A DNA stretch of 64,000 nucleotides from Bacillota bacterium (GCA_018818595.1 JAHIRM010000002.1:1-64000), one strand, 5' to 3'. Counted from the stretch's first letter, positions 19,491 to 28,668 are shown. Numbers and translations: made by a program. Notes: generated from the sequence alone by a model not told the origin.

Positions 19491-20021
19491 ATGAAATTAT
19501 CAGTCGGTAGCAAAGTCATGCTTCAAAGTTACAAACACGATCATTCTCTCCATCGAATTTGGGAAAAAGCAACTATATTAACTGAAAATGATGAATTTAT
19601 CGTTGTCGCAAATAAAAGAACAAAAGTAATTGAATCAAACGGAAGGTTTTGGTATACCAAAGAACCTTCCGTTTCGTATTTTTTTAAAGATCATTGGTAC
19701 AACGTCATTGGAATTATTAAGCCTACAGGGATATCGTATTATTGTAATTTAAGTTCTCCAATTTTGTATGATGAAGAAGCTTTAAAATATATTGATTATG
19801 ATCTTGATGTTCGAGTTTTAGCTGATGGTTCTTTAACTGTCCTTGACCGAAACGAGTACAAGAAACATCAATGTTTGATGCAATACCCTAAAACGATATG
19901 TGAAATTTTAGAAGCAGAACTAGATGATTTAAAAAATCGAATTCACACACACAAAGAACCGTTTTTACCTGAATACATTTCACAGTGGTATAAAAATTTT
20001 TTAGAGATGAAGGAGCAATAA
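19491..20021 (+). CDS. ntdP: Nucleoside tri-/diphosphate phosphatase (NtdP/YgaC, DUF402)
   Basis: DUF402-family protein corresponding to B. subtilis YgaC/NtdP, which hydrolyses nucleoside tri- and diphosphates. The characteristic run is present: VGSKVMLQSYKHD.SLHR.W, REP-type TKEPSVSYFF, YYCNLSSPILYDEEALKYID and YDLDVRVL. About 176 aa, the family length. ATG at 19491 is preferred because AAGGA is then nine bases away; the ATG at 19482 abuts the AAGGA. It lies two bases before the aminopeptidase gene. Confidence 0.85.
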   Translation: MKLSVGSKVMLQSYKHDHSLHRIWEKATILTENDEFIVVANKRTKVIESNGRFWYTKEPSVSYFFKDHWYNVIGIIKPTGISYYCNLSSPILYDEEALKYIDYDLDVRVLADGSLTVLDRNEYKKHQCLMQYPKTICEILEAELDDLKNRIHTHKEPFLPEYISQWYKNFLEMKEQ

Positions 20022-20023
20022 AC

Positions 20024-21136
20024 ATGTTAAAAGATCCACGCTTAGAAAAACTCGCAAGTACTTTAGTAAACTATTCCGTTCAAATGCAAGAAAACGAAAC
20101 CGTTATGATTTATTCTTCTATTAAAGCAAAACCTTTAATTCTGGCTTTATTGAAAGAAATTAGATCCAAAAAAGGAAATCCAATTGTCGAACTTTCAGAT
20201 GATGAAATTTCAAGAGAACTATTATTTTCAAGCACTGAAAAATCTTTTGATAGAAGTTACAGATGGTTGGATCATAAATTAGATGATATCGATTGTATTA
20301 TCCATATCATCGCAACAGAATCTGATTATACATCACAAGATGTACCTATGGAAATTAAATTAAATTATTCAAAAAAAATGAATCCTTTGACTCCAAAACG
20401 TTTAGGAAAAAAATGGGTTTTACTAAATTATCCAACTGAAGGCGCAAGCCATAAAGCAAAAATGAGTTTTGAAAAATATTTTGATTTTATCATCGATGTT
20501 TCAAGTGTCGATTATTCGAAAATGAATGAAGCCTTTATTCCATTAAAAGAATTGATGGAGAAAACGGATAAAGTAAGAATTGTTGGAAAAAATACTGATT
20601 TATCTTTTTCAATAAAAGGAATGACAGCTATTCCTTGTGCAGGAAACTATAACATTCCTGACGGAGAGATTTTTACTGCTCCAGTTAAAAATTCTGTGAA
20701 TGGAACCATAGCATATAATGCTCCCTCTCCTCAAAGAGGTTCTGTATTTACAAACGTAAAATTAACCTTTGAAAACGGAAAAATTATCCACGCAACTGCA
20801 GATCAAGAACTAGAATTATTGGAATCTATTTTTAATACTGATGAAGGCGCAAGATATGTAGGAGAATTTGCAATTGGCGTTAATCCTTTGGTAACAAAAC
20901 CGATGGGAGATATATTGTTTGATGAGAAGATTGCAGGATCCATTCACTTTACTCCTGGAAGATGCTATGAAGAAGCCCCAAATGGAAATGATTCTGCAAT
21001 TCATTGGGATTTAGTCATGCTTCAAACTGAAGAGTATGGCGGTGGTGAAATCTATTTTGATGATCGATTAATTCGCAAAAATGGAAGATTTGTTATTTCG
21101 GAACTTCAAGGGTTAAATCCTGAAAATTTAATATAA
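20024..21136 (+). CDS. M29-family aminopeptidase (AmpS-like)
   Basis: Cytosolic metallo-aminopeptidase of family M29 (thermophilic aminopeptidase/AmpS). Recognised from YNIPDGEIFTAPVKNSVNG (Glu metal ligand region), the later LGEFAIG-type segment (VGEFAIGVNP) and GNDSAIHWDLVM near the C terminus (His and Asp ligands). The 370 aa are shorter than the usual ~410, with the N-terminal domain apparently trimmed; all recognisable metal-site segments remain. Role: peptide turnover. Cotranscribed with ntdP. Confidence 0.88.
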   Translation: MLKDPRLEKLASTLVNYSVQMQENETVMIYSSIKAKPLILALLKEIRSKKGNPIVELSDDEISRELLFSSTEKSFDRSYRWLDHKLDDIDCIIHIIATESDYTSQDVPMEIKLNYSKKMNPLTPKRLGKKWVLLNYPTEGASHKAKMSFEKYFDFIIDVSSVDYSKMNEAFIPLKELMEKTDKVRIVGKNTDLSFSIKGMTAIPCAGNYNIPDGEIFTAPVKNSVNGTIAYNAPSPQRGSVFTNVKLTFENGKIIHATADQELELLESIFNTDEGARYVGEFAIGVNPLVTKPMGDILFDEKIAGSIHFTPGRCYEEAPNGNDSAIHWDLVMLQTEEYGGGEIYFDDRLIRKNGRFVISELQGLNPENLI

Positions 21137-21153
21137 GAATTGTTTTTACAAAG

Positions 21154-21186
21154 AAGAGAGATTAGTTTTGCGATTAATCTCTTTTT
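21154..21186 (+). terminator. Terminator after the M29 aminopeptidase gene
   Basis: Stem AGAGATTA/TAATCTCT with T-run after it, ahead of the pseudouridine synthase gene. Confidence 0.75.
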
Positions 21187-21218
21187 ATGTTATAATTATC
21201 AACAAGGAAGTGGTGCAA

Positions 21219-22091
21219 ATGGAACTCATTTACAAAATTAAAAAACCGGAAACAATTACTAGATTTATGCATGAAAATAATATTCCTTTAAAGTTAGTTC
21301 AAATAGAAAATGGAATTTCTCAAATCATGATTAATCATGATTTAAAAACTAAAAATGATACAATTAAAAAAGGCGATACTTTACGGATTATGATTTTGGA
21401 TGAACAAATTGACAAAACCATTGTAAAACAAAACATTCCTTTGAATATTTTATATGAAGATGAATATGTTTTGATTGTAAATAAACCAGCAGATATGCAA
21501 ATTATGGTTTCAAAAGCACATCCTGAAGGAACTTTAGCAAATGGAATCAATTACTATTATGAAAAGAATAAAATTAATAGCAAAATATATCTAGTAAATC
21601 GTTTAGACAAAGAAACATCTGGACTGGTTATGATAGCTAAAAATCGATTTATTAAATTTTTATTTAGTGAAAAAACAGATTCGACTATTAACCGTGAATA
21701 TTATGCTATTTTAGATGGCATCTTAGATGCAAAGAAAAATTGTATCGATTTACCTATAAATCGGGTTGATGGCTCAATAAAAAGAGAAGTAGTTTTAAAC
21801 GGTGAAGATTGTGTAACAAATTACCAAGTTATTAAAGAATTTAAAGGGTATTCGCTCGTAAAAGTTTTAATTGAAACAGGAAAAACTCATCAAATCCGAG
21901 TTCATTTTTCTCATTTTAGTTATCCAATCGTTGGAGATGATTTGTACAATCAAAAACGTTATCAAGTAGAACAAATGCTTTTATTTAGTTATAAAATATC
22001 TTTCCATCATCCTATCAAAGATCAATTAGTTGAAGTAGAACTTGATTTACCTGAAAGTTTTACCCATTTCATGAAAAAAAACGGAGCATAA
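21219..22091 (+). CDS. RluA-family pseudouridine synthase
   Basis: RluA/RluD-type enzyme converting specific uridines in rRNA or tRNA to pseudouridine. The catalytic loop VNRLDKETSGLVMIAK supplies the Asp; LYEDEYVLIVNKPADM and GKTHQIRVHFSH complete the family signature. The first ~80 residues suit an S4-like RNA-binding domain. About 290 aa. The start is the ATG at 21219 with AAGGAAGTGG upstream; a longer in-frame extension overlaps the upstream terminator and has no ribosome-binding site. Target position (RluD versus RluB-like homologues) cannot be told. Confidence 0.92.
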   Translation: MELIYKIKKPETITRFMHENNIPLKLVQIENGISQIMINHDLKTKNDTIKKGDTLRIMILDEQIDKTIVKQNIPLNILYEDEYVLIVNKPADMQIMVSKAHPEGTLANGINYYYEKNKINSKIYLVNRLDKETSGLVMIAKNRFIKFLFSEKTDSTINREYYAILDGILDAKKNCIDLPINRVDGSIKREVVLNGEDCVTNYQVIKEFKGYSLVKVLIETGKTHQIRVHFSHFSYPIVGDDLYNQKRYQVEQMLLFSYKISFHHPIKDQLVEVELDLPESFTHFMKKNGA

Positions 22092-22095
22092 TTCA

Positions 22096-23595
22096 ATGAT
22101 TAAAAAAACATTTGTGTTCTTTACGTTGATACTGTTTTTATTGCTAGTAGGATGTAATTTTAATACTATTTCAGATACGAAAATTACAGGTGATTCAACT
22201 ACATCTACCACCTCAAGCACTATTACAACTGAAACCGCCGATGCTTTAGCCTACAGTCAATTATTTGACAATACAATCTATAAAAAATTTGTTATCACAT
22301 TTTCACGTGATAACTTTCTTAAATTAATCGATGATATGGAAAATTATAACGATCTATATGGTAGTTATAGAGACAATACTATTCAAGAAGTTGATCTTTA
22401 CTATGAAGATGGATATGGAAATCAAGAAACGTATTATGAAGTTGGTTTTCGAACCAAAGGAAATATTTTTTCTCGTGTTTTACCAGTTATAAAAGATGAA
22501 TTTGGTGAGATTATTGGCTACCAACAAGTATCCTTTCAATTGGAATTTGATGCAACGTTTGATTATCTTGAAAATTCTACTGAGTGGAAAGCATTACAAG
22601 ACCGGGAAGTTTTTGATTTAGAACAATTAAATTTTAAACGAATTAATCCACAAGATTCTGGTGTTGTAACCGAACTTGTAGCTTATGACTTATATAAAAG
22701 TGCAGGAATTATTACTTCTAACACTTCACTTGGAGTCGTATATTTTCAAATTGAAGATGAATTAATTGCATATGGCCTTTATTTAATTCAAGAACCAATT
22801 GATTCTGAATTAATTAAACGTACTTTTGATACAAATCAAGATGGAACCATTGGTGATTTATATAAATGCGTTTGGCAAGGTGCTCAACCTGCTACTTTGA
22901 AAACAAACTATTTACAAGACAGTTTGGGAGTTTCAGATTATAATGATGGATACCGAAAAAGTTATCAATTAAAGACAAATAAGGAAACCTCTAATTTTAG
23001 CTCTTTTACAACATTTGTAACTAAACTAAATGATACATCTGCAGAGAATTATCAAAACATCTTAGAATCTAGTTTAGATATTGATTCTTTATTAAAAGCC
23101 TTTGCAATTGGATTTTTAATTGGAAGTCCCGATGACTATAGAAGTGATGCCAATAATTATTATTTGTATTTTTATGAGGGAAAAGCTGTATATATTCCGT
23201 TTGACATGGACCAATCTTTAGGTTATGGCTGGGATCCATACGGTAATCACGGACTTGATTTAGATGTTTTGAATTATCCTTATGCACAAAGTTACTTAGG
23301 AGATATCAATGATTTACCACTTTCTACCAATATTTTAAGTTTTGAAACATATCGAAATCAATACTTAAACTATTTACTAGAATATGCCAACCAAGAAACT
23401 GGAATCTTTCAGTCTTCGTTTTATGAAGCGGAATTTTTAATGGCGAAAAGTCTTTATGAAGTTGAATTATTAAATCAAAATCATTTAGGAGTTTCTTACT
23501 TTTCTACTACAGAAAGATGGATGTCTGTCAGCGACTATTATCAACAAAAAAGTAGTTATGCCATTGAAAGAGCAAACTTTTATTTAAATCCTTAG
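22096..23595 (+). CDS. CotH-kinase-like lipoprotein
   Basis: Exported lipoprotein: an N-terminal hydrophobic stretch ends in the lipobox LLVGC (Cys ~20), then a Thr/Ser-rich linker (residues ~30-50), then a globular domain. The globular part resembles CotH-type kinases: GFRTKGN near residue 118, DREVFDLEQLNF near 172-183, LIQEPID, and VYIPFDMDQSLGYG near 370, matching the acidic metal-binding strand of CotH. CotH of Bacillus phosphorylates spore-coat proteins; a surface kinase here is an inference. The 499-aa protein has a paralogue immediately downstream. Confidence 0.75.
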   Translation: MIKKTFVFFTLILFLLLVGCNFNTISDTKITGDSTTSTTSSTITTETADALAYSQLFDNTIYKKFVITFSRDNFLKLIDDMENYNDLYGSYRDNTIQEVDLYYEDGYGNQETYYEVGFRTKGNIFSRVLPVIKDEFGEIIGYQQVSFQLEFDATFDYLENSTEWKALQDREVFDLEQLNFKRINPQDSGVVTELVAYDLYKSAGIITSNTSLGVVYFQIEDELIAYGLYLIQEPIDSELIKRTFDTNQDGTIGDLYKCVWQGAQPATLKTNYLQDSLGVSDYNDGYRKSYQLKTNKETSNFSSFTTFVTKLNDTSAENYQNILESSLDIDSLLKAFAIGFLIGSPDDYRSDANNYYLYFYEGKAVYIPFDMDQSLGYGWDPYGNHGLDLDVLNYPYAQSYLGDINDLPLSTNILSFETYRNQYLNYLLEYANQETGIFQSSFYEAEFLMAKSLYEVELLNQNHLGVSYFSTTERWMSVSDYYQQKSSYAIERANFYLNP

Positions 23596-23607
23596 GAGTG
23601 ATAACGT

Positions 23608-25068
23608 ATGAGTTTTCTAACCCTTAAAAGAATACTTTTAATGTTTTTACTTATAACTTCCATTTTTGGTATAACATATTACCAACTGATTCATGCAAAT
23701 CAAGATATTACTTCAATATCCGATTTAACAGTGAATCGAAAACAAAAAACGGACTATAAAAATCTATTTGATAATGGAAACTTTAAATCCATTACAATTG
23801 AATTTTCAGAAATTATTTTTCAAGAATTATTATCCTCTATGCAAGATTACTTTGATCAATATGGAACTTATCAAGATAATTCAATGCATAAAATAACCAT
23901 GAAATATTCCGATGGTTTAGGCAATTCCTTTACTGTAAACGAGGTTGGATTTAGAACCAAAAGTAATACTTCTAGAAATTTACCTTTAACTTATGATTGG
24001 ATGGAAAGAAAAAATTATCATCAAACATCCTTTCAACTTCAATTTGATGCAACATTTGACTATGACAATCATTCAAATGAATACGCTGTTTTAAACTCAA
24101 GAGAAGTTTTTAATGTTGACCAATTAAATTTTGAATATTGCAAATCTTTTGATAGTCAATACGATGAAGCAATGATTTCGGAAGCTTTTGCCTATTATTT
24201 ATATGAACAGGCAGGAGTAACGGTTTCGAACGCCAGTTATGGACTTGTTTATTTTCAAATAGGAGAAGAATTAATTCCTTTTGGTTTTTATACCATTATT
24301 GAACCCATAGATCAAGAATTTATAAAAAAGAATTTTGATGGGAATTTAATAGGTGAATATGGCGATTTATATAAAGCAACTGATGTAATGGAACCTGCTA
24401 CTTTAGATTTAAATTTTGATGGATTAATTGGAATCGATGAAAACGAAGACAATGTTCGTTTTACTTACTCTTTAAAAAACAATTCTTTAGATGGAACAAG
24501 AAAAATCTTTAACGACCTTACAAATTTTATTGAAGGAATCAACAATTTTTCTTATTATGAAAATCATTTTACTTCTTTACTTGACGTTGATATGTTTATC
24601 AGAACACTAGCTATGGGATTTTTAATTGGAAATACTGATGATTACAGATATAACTATAATAATTTTTATCTATATTTTGATGTGTATACCAATCAAGTAT
24701 CTTTTATCCCTTTTGATCTTGATAGTTCACTTGGGTTTGGAAAACATCAAGATTTATCTGGAAATTATGGAGTTTATTACGACTTATATTCCGCAACAGA
24801 TGAAACCGCAATTCTAATTAATAATTTGTTAGCTATCCCTGTTTATAATCAACTTTATCTTCAATATTTAGAAGAGTTTATTCAAGATGTGTTTCGTTAT
24901 GATATCTTTTACCTTGAATTTCTTGATGCAAAAGAATTATACGAATCCATTTTAGTTTCAGAAAATCATCTTGGAAACCAAGTGTTTCATGAACGAAATG
25001 CATCATGGTACTTTACGACAAAAGCAGAATACTCTTTAAATTTAATCGAGAATTACCACAGTTCATAG
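23608..25068 (+). CDS. CotH-kinase-like exported protein (paralogue, no lipobox)
   Basis: Second member of the pair, 486 aa. It aligns by eye along its whole length with the preceding protein: FRTKSN near 115, NSREVFNVDQLNF, IIEPIDQEFIKKNFD, and SFIPFDLDSSLGFG near 370. It differs at the N terminus, having a single hydrophobic segment (about 7-27) with no lipobox cysteine, so it is probably a membrane-anchored or cleaved secreted protein. Twelve bases separate the two genes, with AGGAGTGATAA before this ATG. A local duplication is the likely origin. Confidence 0.72.
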   Translation: MSFLTLKRILLMFLLITSIFGITYYQLIHANQDITSISDLTVNRKQKTDYKNLFDNGNFKSITIEFSEIIFQELLSSMQDYFDQYGTYQDNSMHKITMKYSDGLGNSFTVNEVGFRTKSNTSRNLPLTYDWMERKNYHQTSFQLQFDATFDYDNHSNEYAVLNSREVFNVDQLNFEYCKSFDSQYDEAMISEAFAYYLYEQAGVTVSNASYGLVYFQIGEELIPFGFYTIIEPIDQEFIKKNFDGNLIGEYGDLYKATDVMEPATLDLNFDGLIGIDENEDNVRFTYSLKNNSLDGTRKIFNDLTNFIEGINNFSYYENHFTSLLDVDMFIRTLAMGFLIGNTDDYRYNYNNFYLYFDVYTNQVSFIPFDLDSSLGFGKHQDLSGNYGVYYDLYSATDETAILINNLLAIPVYNQLYLQYLEEFIQDVFRYDIFYLEFLDAKELYESILVSENHLGNQVFHERNASWYFTTKAEYSLNLIENYHSS

Positions 25069-25127
25069 AGTATTCCTTTACTAAAACGTTTTCATTACCA
25101 TGATTGAAAAAAAACAAACTTATTGTA

Positions 25128-25155
25128 TTGACAAATCGATTTAATCCTTTATAAT
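25128..25155 (+). promoter_or_regulatory. Sigma-A-type promoter of the lysine-riboswitch transporter operon
   Basis: TTGACA at 25128-25133 and TATAAT at 25150-25155, spacer 16 bases, about 25 bases before the riboswitch begins. Confidence 0.8.
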
Positions 25156-25180
25156 TGGGGACAAGCAAAAAAACTTCATA

Positions 25181-25360
25181 TTAGTTTAGAGGTAGCGTTG
25201 TAAATGAGTAAGTTGTGGTGCCGGTAGGTGATGAAGCAATTGAAAGGTAATCAACGCCGAATGAAAAAGTAGACATATTTTTTCATGGGGTTATAGGAAA
25301 CACCTATAACACTCCTATCTTCATTTAGAAAGATAGAGGCGCTATAACCAAACAAATAGT
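25181..25360 (+). promoter_or_regulatory. Lysine riboswitch (L box)
   Basis: Conserved L-box blocks occur in order: AGAGGTAGCG at 25188-25197, an AGTAA segment, GCCGGTAGG, the AAGGTAATCAACGCCGAA block at about 25244-25261 (the lysine core AAGG..A..GCCGAA), GGGGTTATAGG, and the closing GAGGCGCTATAACC pairing back to the first block as P1. An intrinsic terminator follows immediately. Lysine binding would stabilise P1 and favour termination. Boundaries are approximate. Confidence 0.88.
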
Positions 25361-25377
25361 TTCTAATTATTTGATTT

Positions 25378-25408
25378 GAAGCGTCTGATATGACGCTTCT
25401 TTTTTTTG
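25378..25408 (+). terminator. Riboswitch expression-platform terminator
   Basis: Stem GAAGCGTC/GACGCTTC with a short loop and a run of nine T. It lies between the L box and the first transporter gene. An alternative hairpin CAAATA/TATTTG (25352-25373) sits just before it. Confidence 0.88.
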
Positions 25409-25437
25409 TTAAAAAATCAGATAGAGGAGAAATTAGA

Positions 25438-26295
25438 ATGAAAAGAGCAATGATGATTTTATTAATTATTTTAAGTTTTACAGTATTGGTAGGATGTCAA
25501 AATGCAAGTGGTATTCAAGTGGATCAAGATAACTACAACTACATTCTTGATCAACAAGAAATTGTTGTTGGTTTAGAATGTCAATATGCCCCGTTTAATT
25601 GGACTGTAGAAGAGAGCAACGCGTCTGTGATTGCTGTTCAAATCGATGGATCACAAAATTATTGTGATGGTTATGATGTGCAAGTTGCATTAGCAATTGC
25701 AAGTGAATTAAATGTAAATTTAGTATTAAAAGCCATCGAATGGGATGGATTAATTGCATCTCTTGCCGATTCTGGTCAAATCGATCTAATTATAGCTGGT
25801 ATGAGTCCAACTTCCGATAGAGCTCAAACAGTAAGTTTTACCAATGAATATTACCATTCTACTCATGTGGTTGTTTTAAGAAGTGATTCCATCTATAACA
25901 CTGCTACATCAATAGACGATTTTGAAGACGCAACGATTGTTGGTCAATTATCAACAATCTATGATAGTTTAATTGATCAAATGACAAATGCAGTTCATGA
26001 GAATCCATTAACCGATGTTCCAACCATCATTACCGCAATCAAAACAGGAACCATTGATGCAACGATTCTAGAGTTACCTGTAGCTATCGCTGTTTGTGAG
26101 GCGAATTCTGATCTGATGTATATTGAATTTACATCAGATAATGGATTTGATGTTAGTTATGAAGATAGTGCAGTTGCCATTGCATTAAGACAAGGTGATG
26201 TACTTCTTTTAGAACGAATTAATGAAATTCTCGCGTCGATTTCTATAGAACAGAGAGAAGTTTGGATGATAGCAGCTATTGATAGACAACCTTAA
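25438..26295 (+). CDS. Amino-acid ABC transporter substrate-binding lipoprotein (probably lysine)
   Basis: Extracytoplasmic solute-binding protein (polar amino acid family). Signal peptide with lipobox LVGC (Cys ~19 from the chosen start); the mature part opens with VVGLECQYAPFNW and has GYDVQVALAIASELN and LIIAGMSPTSDRAQTVSFT, the classic binding-cleft segments with the amino-acid-binding Arg. ATG at 25438 has AGAGGAGA nine bases before; the longer frame lies in the terminator. Control by the upstream lysine riboswitch points to lysine as the substrate. Confidence 0.9.
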   Translation: MKRAMMILLIILSFTVLVGCQNASGIQVDQDNYNYILDQQEIVVGLECQYAPFNWTVEESNASVIAVQIDGSQNYCDGYDVQVALAIASELNVNLVLKAIEWDGLIASLADSGQIDLIIAGMSPTSDRAQTVSFTNEYYHSTHVVVLRSDSIYNTATSIDDFEDATIVGQLSTIYDSLIDQMTNAVHENPLTDVPTIITAIKTGTIDATILELPVAIAVCEANSDLMYIEFTSDNGFDVSYEDSAVAIALRQGDVLLLERINEILASISIEQREVWMIAAIDRQP

Positions 26296-26308
26296 ATCAT
26301 GTAAAATT

Positions 26309-26334
26309 CAAAAGAGAGAACTATCTCTCTTTTG
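26309..26334 (+). terminator. Intra-operon hairpin between binding-protein and permease genes
   Basis: A perfect 11-bp stem (CAAAAGAGAGA and complement) around ACTA, with only a weak T-rich tail (TTCTTC). It is placed where partial termination or 3'-end protection would raise binding-protein mRNA over the permease mRNA. Confidence 0.55.
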
Positions 26335-26355
26335 TTCTTCAAGGAGAAGATATTT

Positions 26356-27570
26356 GTGAAAAAATATGTACCATTATTTAAAAAATTACTTGTATTTATA
26401 ACAGTGTTTACAATGCTGAATTTAGTGCTACCTGACAGTTTTTCGCTTTTTGCAAAAGAGGAAACACTGTCTTCTTTTCAATTGATAGGTAATTCATCGG
26501 ATGTTTTAGATGATGCAAGCGAAAATCTTGTGATATATAGCTCTTTTTATTATCAGAATGTTACTTCTGCAAAATTATCTCAAATATCTACTGACTTTTT
26601 ACTTCCTTCAAAATATGGAGATGTTTTAATTGAGTGGCAAATAAATACCAGTAGAATTCTCATTTGTGACGAAACATCTTCGATTATAATTCAAACCATT
26701 ACAGGTCCTACAGAAATCGATGTTTATTATGCCTCTATCGTTTCATTTCCTACTGTTTTTCAAGGAAATGAAACGTTTGAACTTCAAGCCATTTTATCTT
26801 ACGATGGTTTAGAAATTACAAAAACTTATATTGGAGGAATCTCTCCTGTTATTCCCGATGATTTTTGGGGAGGAGTAGTCTTTACATTTGTTAGGTATCT
26901 ATCCTTGTTTTTAGAAGGTGTCCTCACAACGCTTGGGTTATCTTTAATTGGAACGATTATTGGCTTTGTTTTTGCATTGTTTTTAGTATTTATGCGAACT
27001 CAAACGCCTCATTCTAGGGACTCAAAAATGACAATAGTTGGTAAAAAAGTAGTTAATAGATTTAGTAAGATATACATTACAATTTTCAGAGGAACACCTA
27101 TGATTGTTCAAGCATCCTTTTTTTGGTATGGATTAGGTTTGTTTGGAAACGCAATGGTTTGCGGATTATTCGTGGTATCCATTAACACAGCAGCTTACAT
27201 TGCAGAAATTTTAAGAGGTGGAATTACTTCCGTCGATTTGGGCCAAATTGAAGCGGCTAGAAGTTTAGGCTTTACAAACATACAAACCATGCGGTATATT
27301 GTATTTCCACAAGCAATTAAAAATTCCATGCCAGCAATTGGAAATGAATTCGTAATTAATATTAAAGATACATCCGTTTTATCCGTTATTGGTATTTTTG
27401 AGTTGTTTAATCAAACGAGGCGAATTGCAGGAATGCATTACCGACAGCTAGAGGCCTATTTTGTTGTGGCATTAATCTATTTATTTCTAACTTACTTTGT
27501 TACAAAAATACTGCAAACCATAGAAAAAAAATTGGATATGCCAATCAAAGAATTGACAAGTTCCAATTAA
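26356..27570 (+). CDS. Amino-acid ABC transporter permease with extra N-terminal extracytoplasmic domain
   Basis: Membrane subunit of the lysine-type importer. From about residue 175 to the end it is a standard polar-amino-acid permease: FLEGVLTTLGLSLIGTIIG, the FRGTPMIVQ segment, and the EAA loop EILRGGITSVDLGQIEAARSLGF. In front of it is an unusual ~145-residue extracytoplasmic region after one hydrophobic segment (about 9-28). This region is beta-rich and its spacing (FLLPSKYGDVLIEWQ, then VYYASI and a ~90-residue repeat length) resembles an atypical bacterial Ig-like domain. GTG at 26356 is chosen because AAGGAGAAG lies seven bases upstream. Confidence 0.85.
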   Translation: MKKYVPLFKKLLVFITVFTMLNLVLPDSFSLFAKEETLSSFQLIGNSSDVLDDASENLVIYSSFYYQNVTSAKLSQISTDFLLPSKYGDVLIEWQINTSRILICDETSSIIIQTITGPTEIDVYYASIVSFPTVFQGNETFELQAILSYDGLEITKTYIGGISPVIPDDFWGGVVFTFVRYLSLFLEGVLTTLGLSLIGTIIGFVFALFLVFMRTQTPHSRDSKMTIVGKKVVNRFSKIYITIFRGTPMIVQASFFWYGLGLFGNAMVCGLFVVSINTAAYIAEILRGGITSVDLGQIEAARSLGFTNIQTMRYIVFPQAIKNSMPAIGNEFVINIKDTSVLSVIGIFELFNQTRRIAGMHYRQLEAYFVVALIYLFLTYFVTKILQTIEKKLDMPIKELTSSN

Positions 27571-27579
27571 GAGGTGAAT

Positions 27580-28311
27580 ATGAATAAAATTATAGAGATA
27601 AAAAACTTAGAAAAATCCTTTGGAACCAATAATGTTTTAAAAGGAATTAACCTAACCATTAATGAAGGCGAAGTTGTTTGTATTATTGGATCAAGTGGTT
27701 CTGGAAAATCGACATTGTTAAGATGCATTAATTTACTTGAAGAACCAAATCTAGGTGAAATTTGGTTTGAAAACACAAATTTACTTGAGAATTCTGTAGA
27801 TATCAATCTGTTAAGAACAAAAATAGGAATGGTTTTTCAATCGTTTAATTTATTTCAAAATCTTAATGTGATAGAAAATGTAATGATTTCTTTAATAAAA
27901 GTAATGAAAAAAAATAAAATTCAAGCGTTCGATAAAGCAATGATCTATTTAGAACAAGTCGGTATGAAAGATTTTGCCTATCAAAATCCAAAATCTCTTT
28001 CAGGAGGACAAAAACAAAGAGTAGCCATTGCAAGAGCATTAGCGATGAATCCGAAAATTATGCTTTTTGATGAGCCAACATCTGCTTTAGATCCTGAAAT
28101 GGTAGGAGAAGTATTAGAGGTTATGAAAGACTTAGCTATAAAAGGAATGACAATGATTGTTGTTACACATGAAATGGGATTTGCAAAAGATGTCGCAAGT
28201 CAAGTAATCTTCATGGATCAAGGGATTGTTTTAGAAGAAAATACACCAGATATTATCTTTTCAAATCCGAAAGAAGATAGAACCAAAGAATTTTTAAAAA
28301 GAGTCCTTTAA
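27580..28311 (+). CDS. Amino-acid ABC transporter ATP-binding protein
   Basis: ATPase of the same importer (GlnQ/HisP type). Walker [14 protein letters not shown] near residue 34, Q-loop [11 protein letters not shown], signature [16 protein letters not shown], Walker [16 protein letters not shown] and H-loop VVTHEMGFA are complete. 243 aa. ATG 27580 follows AGAGGTGA; the frame's earlier GTG lies inside this site. Third gene of the lysine-riboswitch operon and closed by a terminator. Confidence 0.94.
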   Translation: MNKIIEIKNLEKSFGTNNVLKGINLTINEGEVVCIIGSSGSGKSTLLRCINLLEEPNLGEIWFENTNLLENSVDINLLRTKIGMVFQSFNLFQNLNVIENVMISLIKVMKKNKIQAFDKAMIYLEQVGMKDFAYQNPKSLSGGQKQRVAIARALAMNPKIMLFDEPTSALDPEMVGEVLEVMKDLAIKGMTMIVVTHEMGFAKDVASQVIFMDQGIVLEENTPDIIFSNPKEDRTKEFLKRVL

Positions 28312-28337
28312 TTTTTTTAAATTAAAGGTATCCTTCC

Positions 28338-28373
28338 AAAAAAAAAGCAAGCTCGAAAGCTTGCATTTTTTTT
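28338..28373. terminator. Bidirectional terminator after the ABC importer operon
   Basis: GCAAGC/GCTTGC stem flanked by long A and T runs, shared by the importer operon and the convergent small membrane protein gene. Confidence 0.88.
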
Positions 28374-28668
28374 AGATTGTAGTTACGATATTAACGATTT
28401 GATCTCTTACTTCAGGGAAGAAGCTAAAGATTACTACGAAAGCTAATAAAATAAAATAGATTAAAGCAAGCAATTTTTTACCTGTTACAAATTCAAGTCC
28501 AGCTAATCCACAAACAACAAATATTGCGTATGTTTTCACTGTTTCAAGAATTCCTAAAATTGATCCATCGACATTGAAATTAAAAATAGTGTTCGCAAAT
28601 AAGAATGCATAAAGTGCAATCGTTAAGAACCCAAATAATTGACCTAAAACATTATAAACTTTTTTCAT
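28372..28668 (-). CDS. Small membrane protein, 98 aa, unknown function
   Basis: A 98-aa hydrophobic protein with three likely membrane segments (about 8-28, 40-60 and 65-85) and a short basic N terminus (MKK). An excellent AGGAGGG site lies five bases before the ATG, so it is certainly expressed. It has no motif I recognise and no conserved neighbour; the importer operon is convergent and the M42 peptidase gene lies upstream on the same strand with its own signals. Confidence 0.75.
   Translation of the reverse strand: MKKVYNVLGQLFGFLTIALYAFLFANTIFNFNVDGSILGILETVKTYAIFVVCGLAGLEFVTGKKLLALIYFILLAFVVIFSFFPEVRDQIVNIVTTI

Noticed and set aside
25181-25408. T-box leader
   Set aside because: No T-box sequence (TGGNACCGCG) before the terminator; the AAGG..GCCGAA core fits a lysine riboswitch instead.
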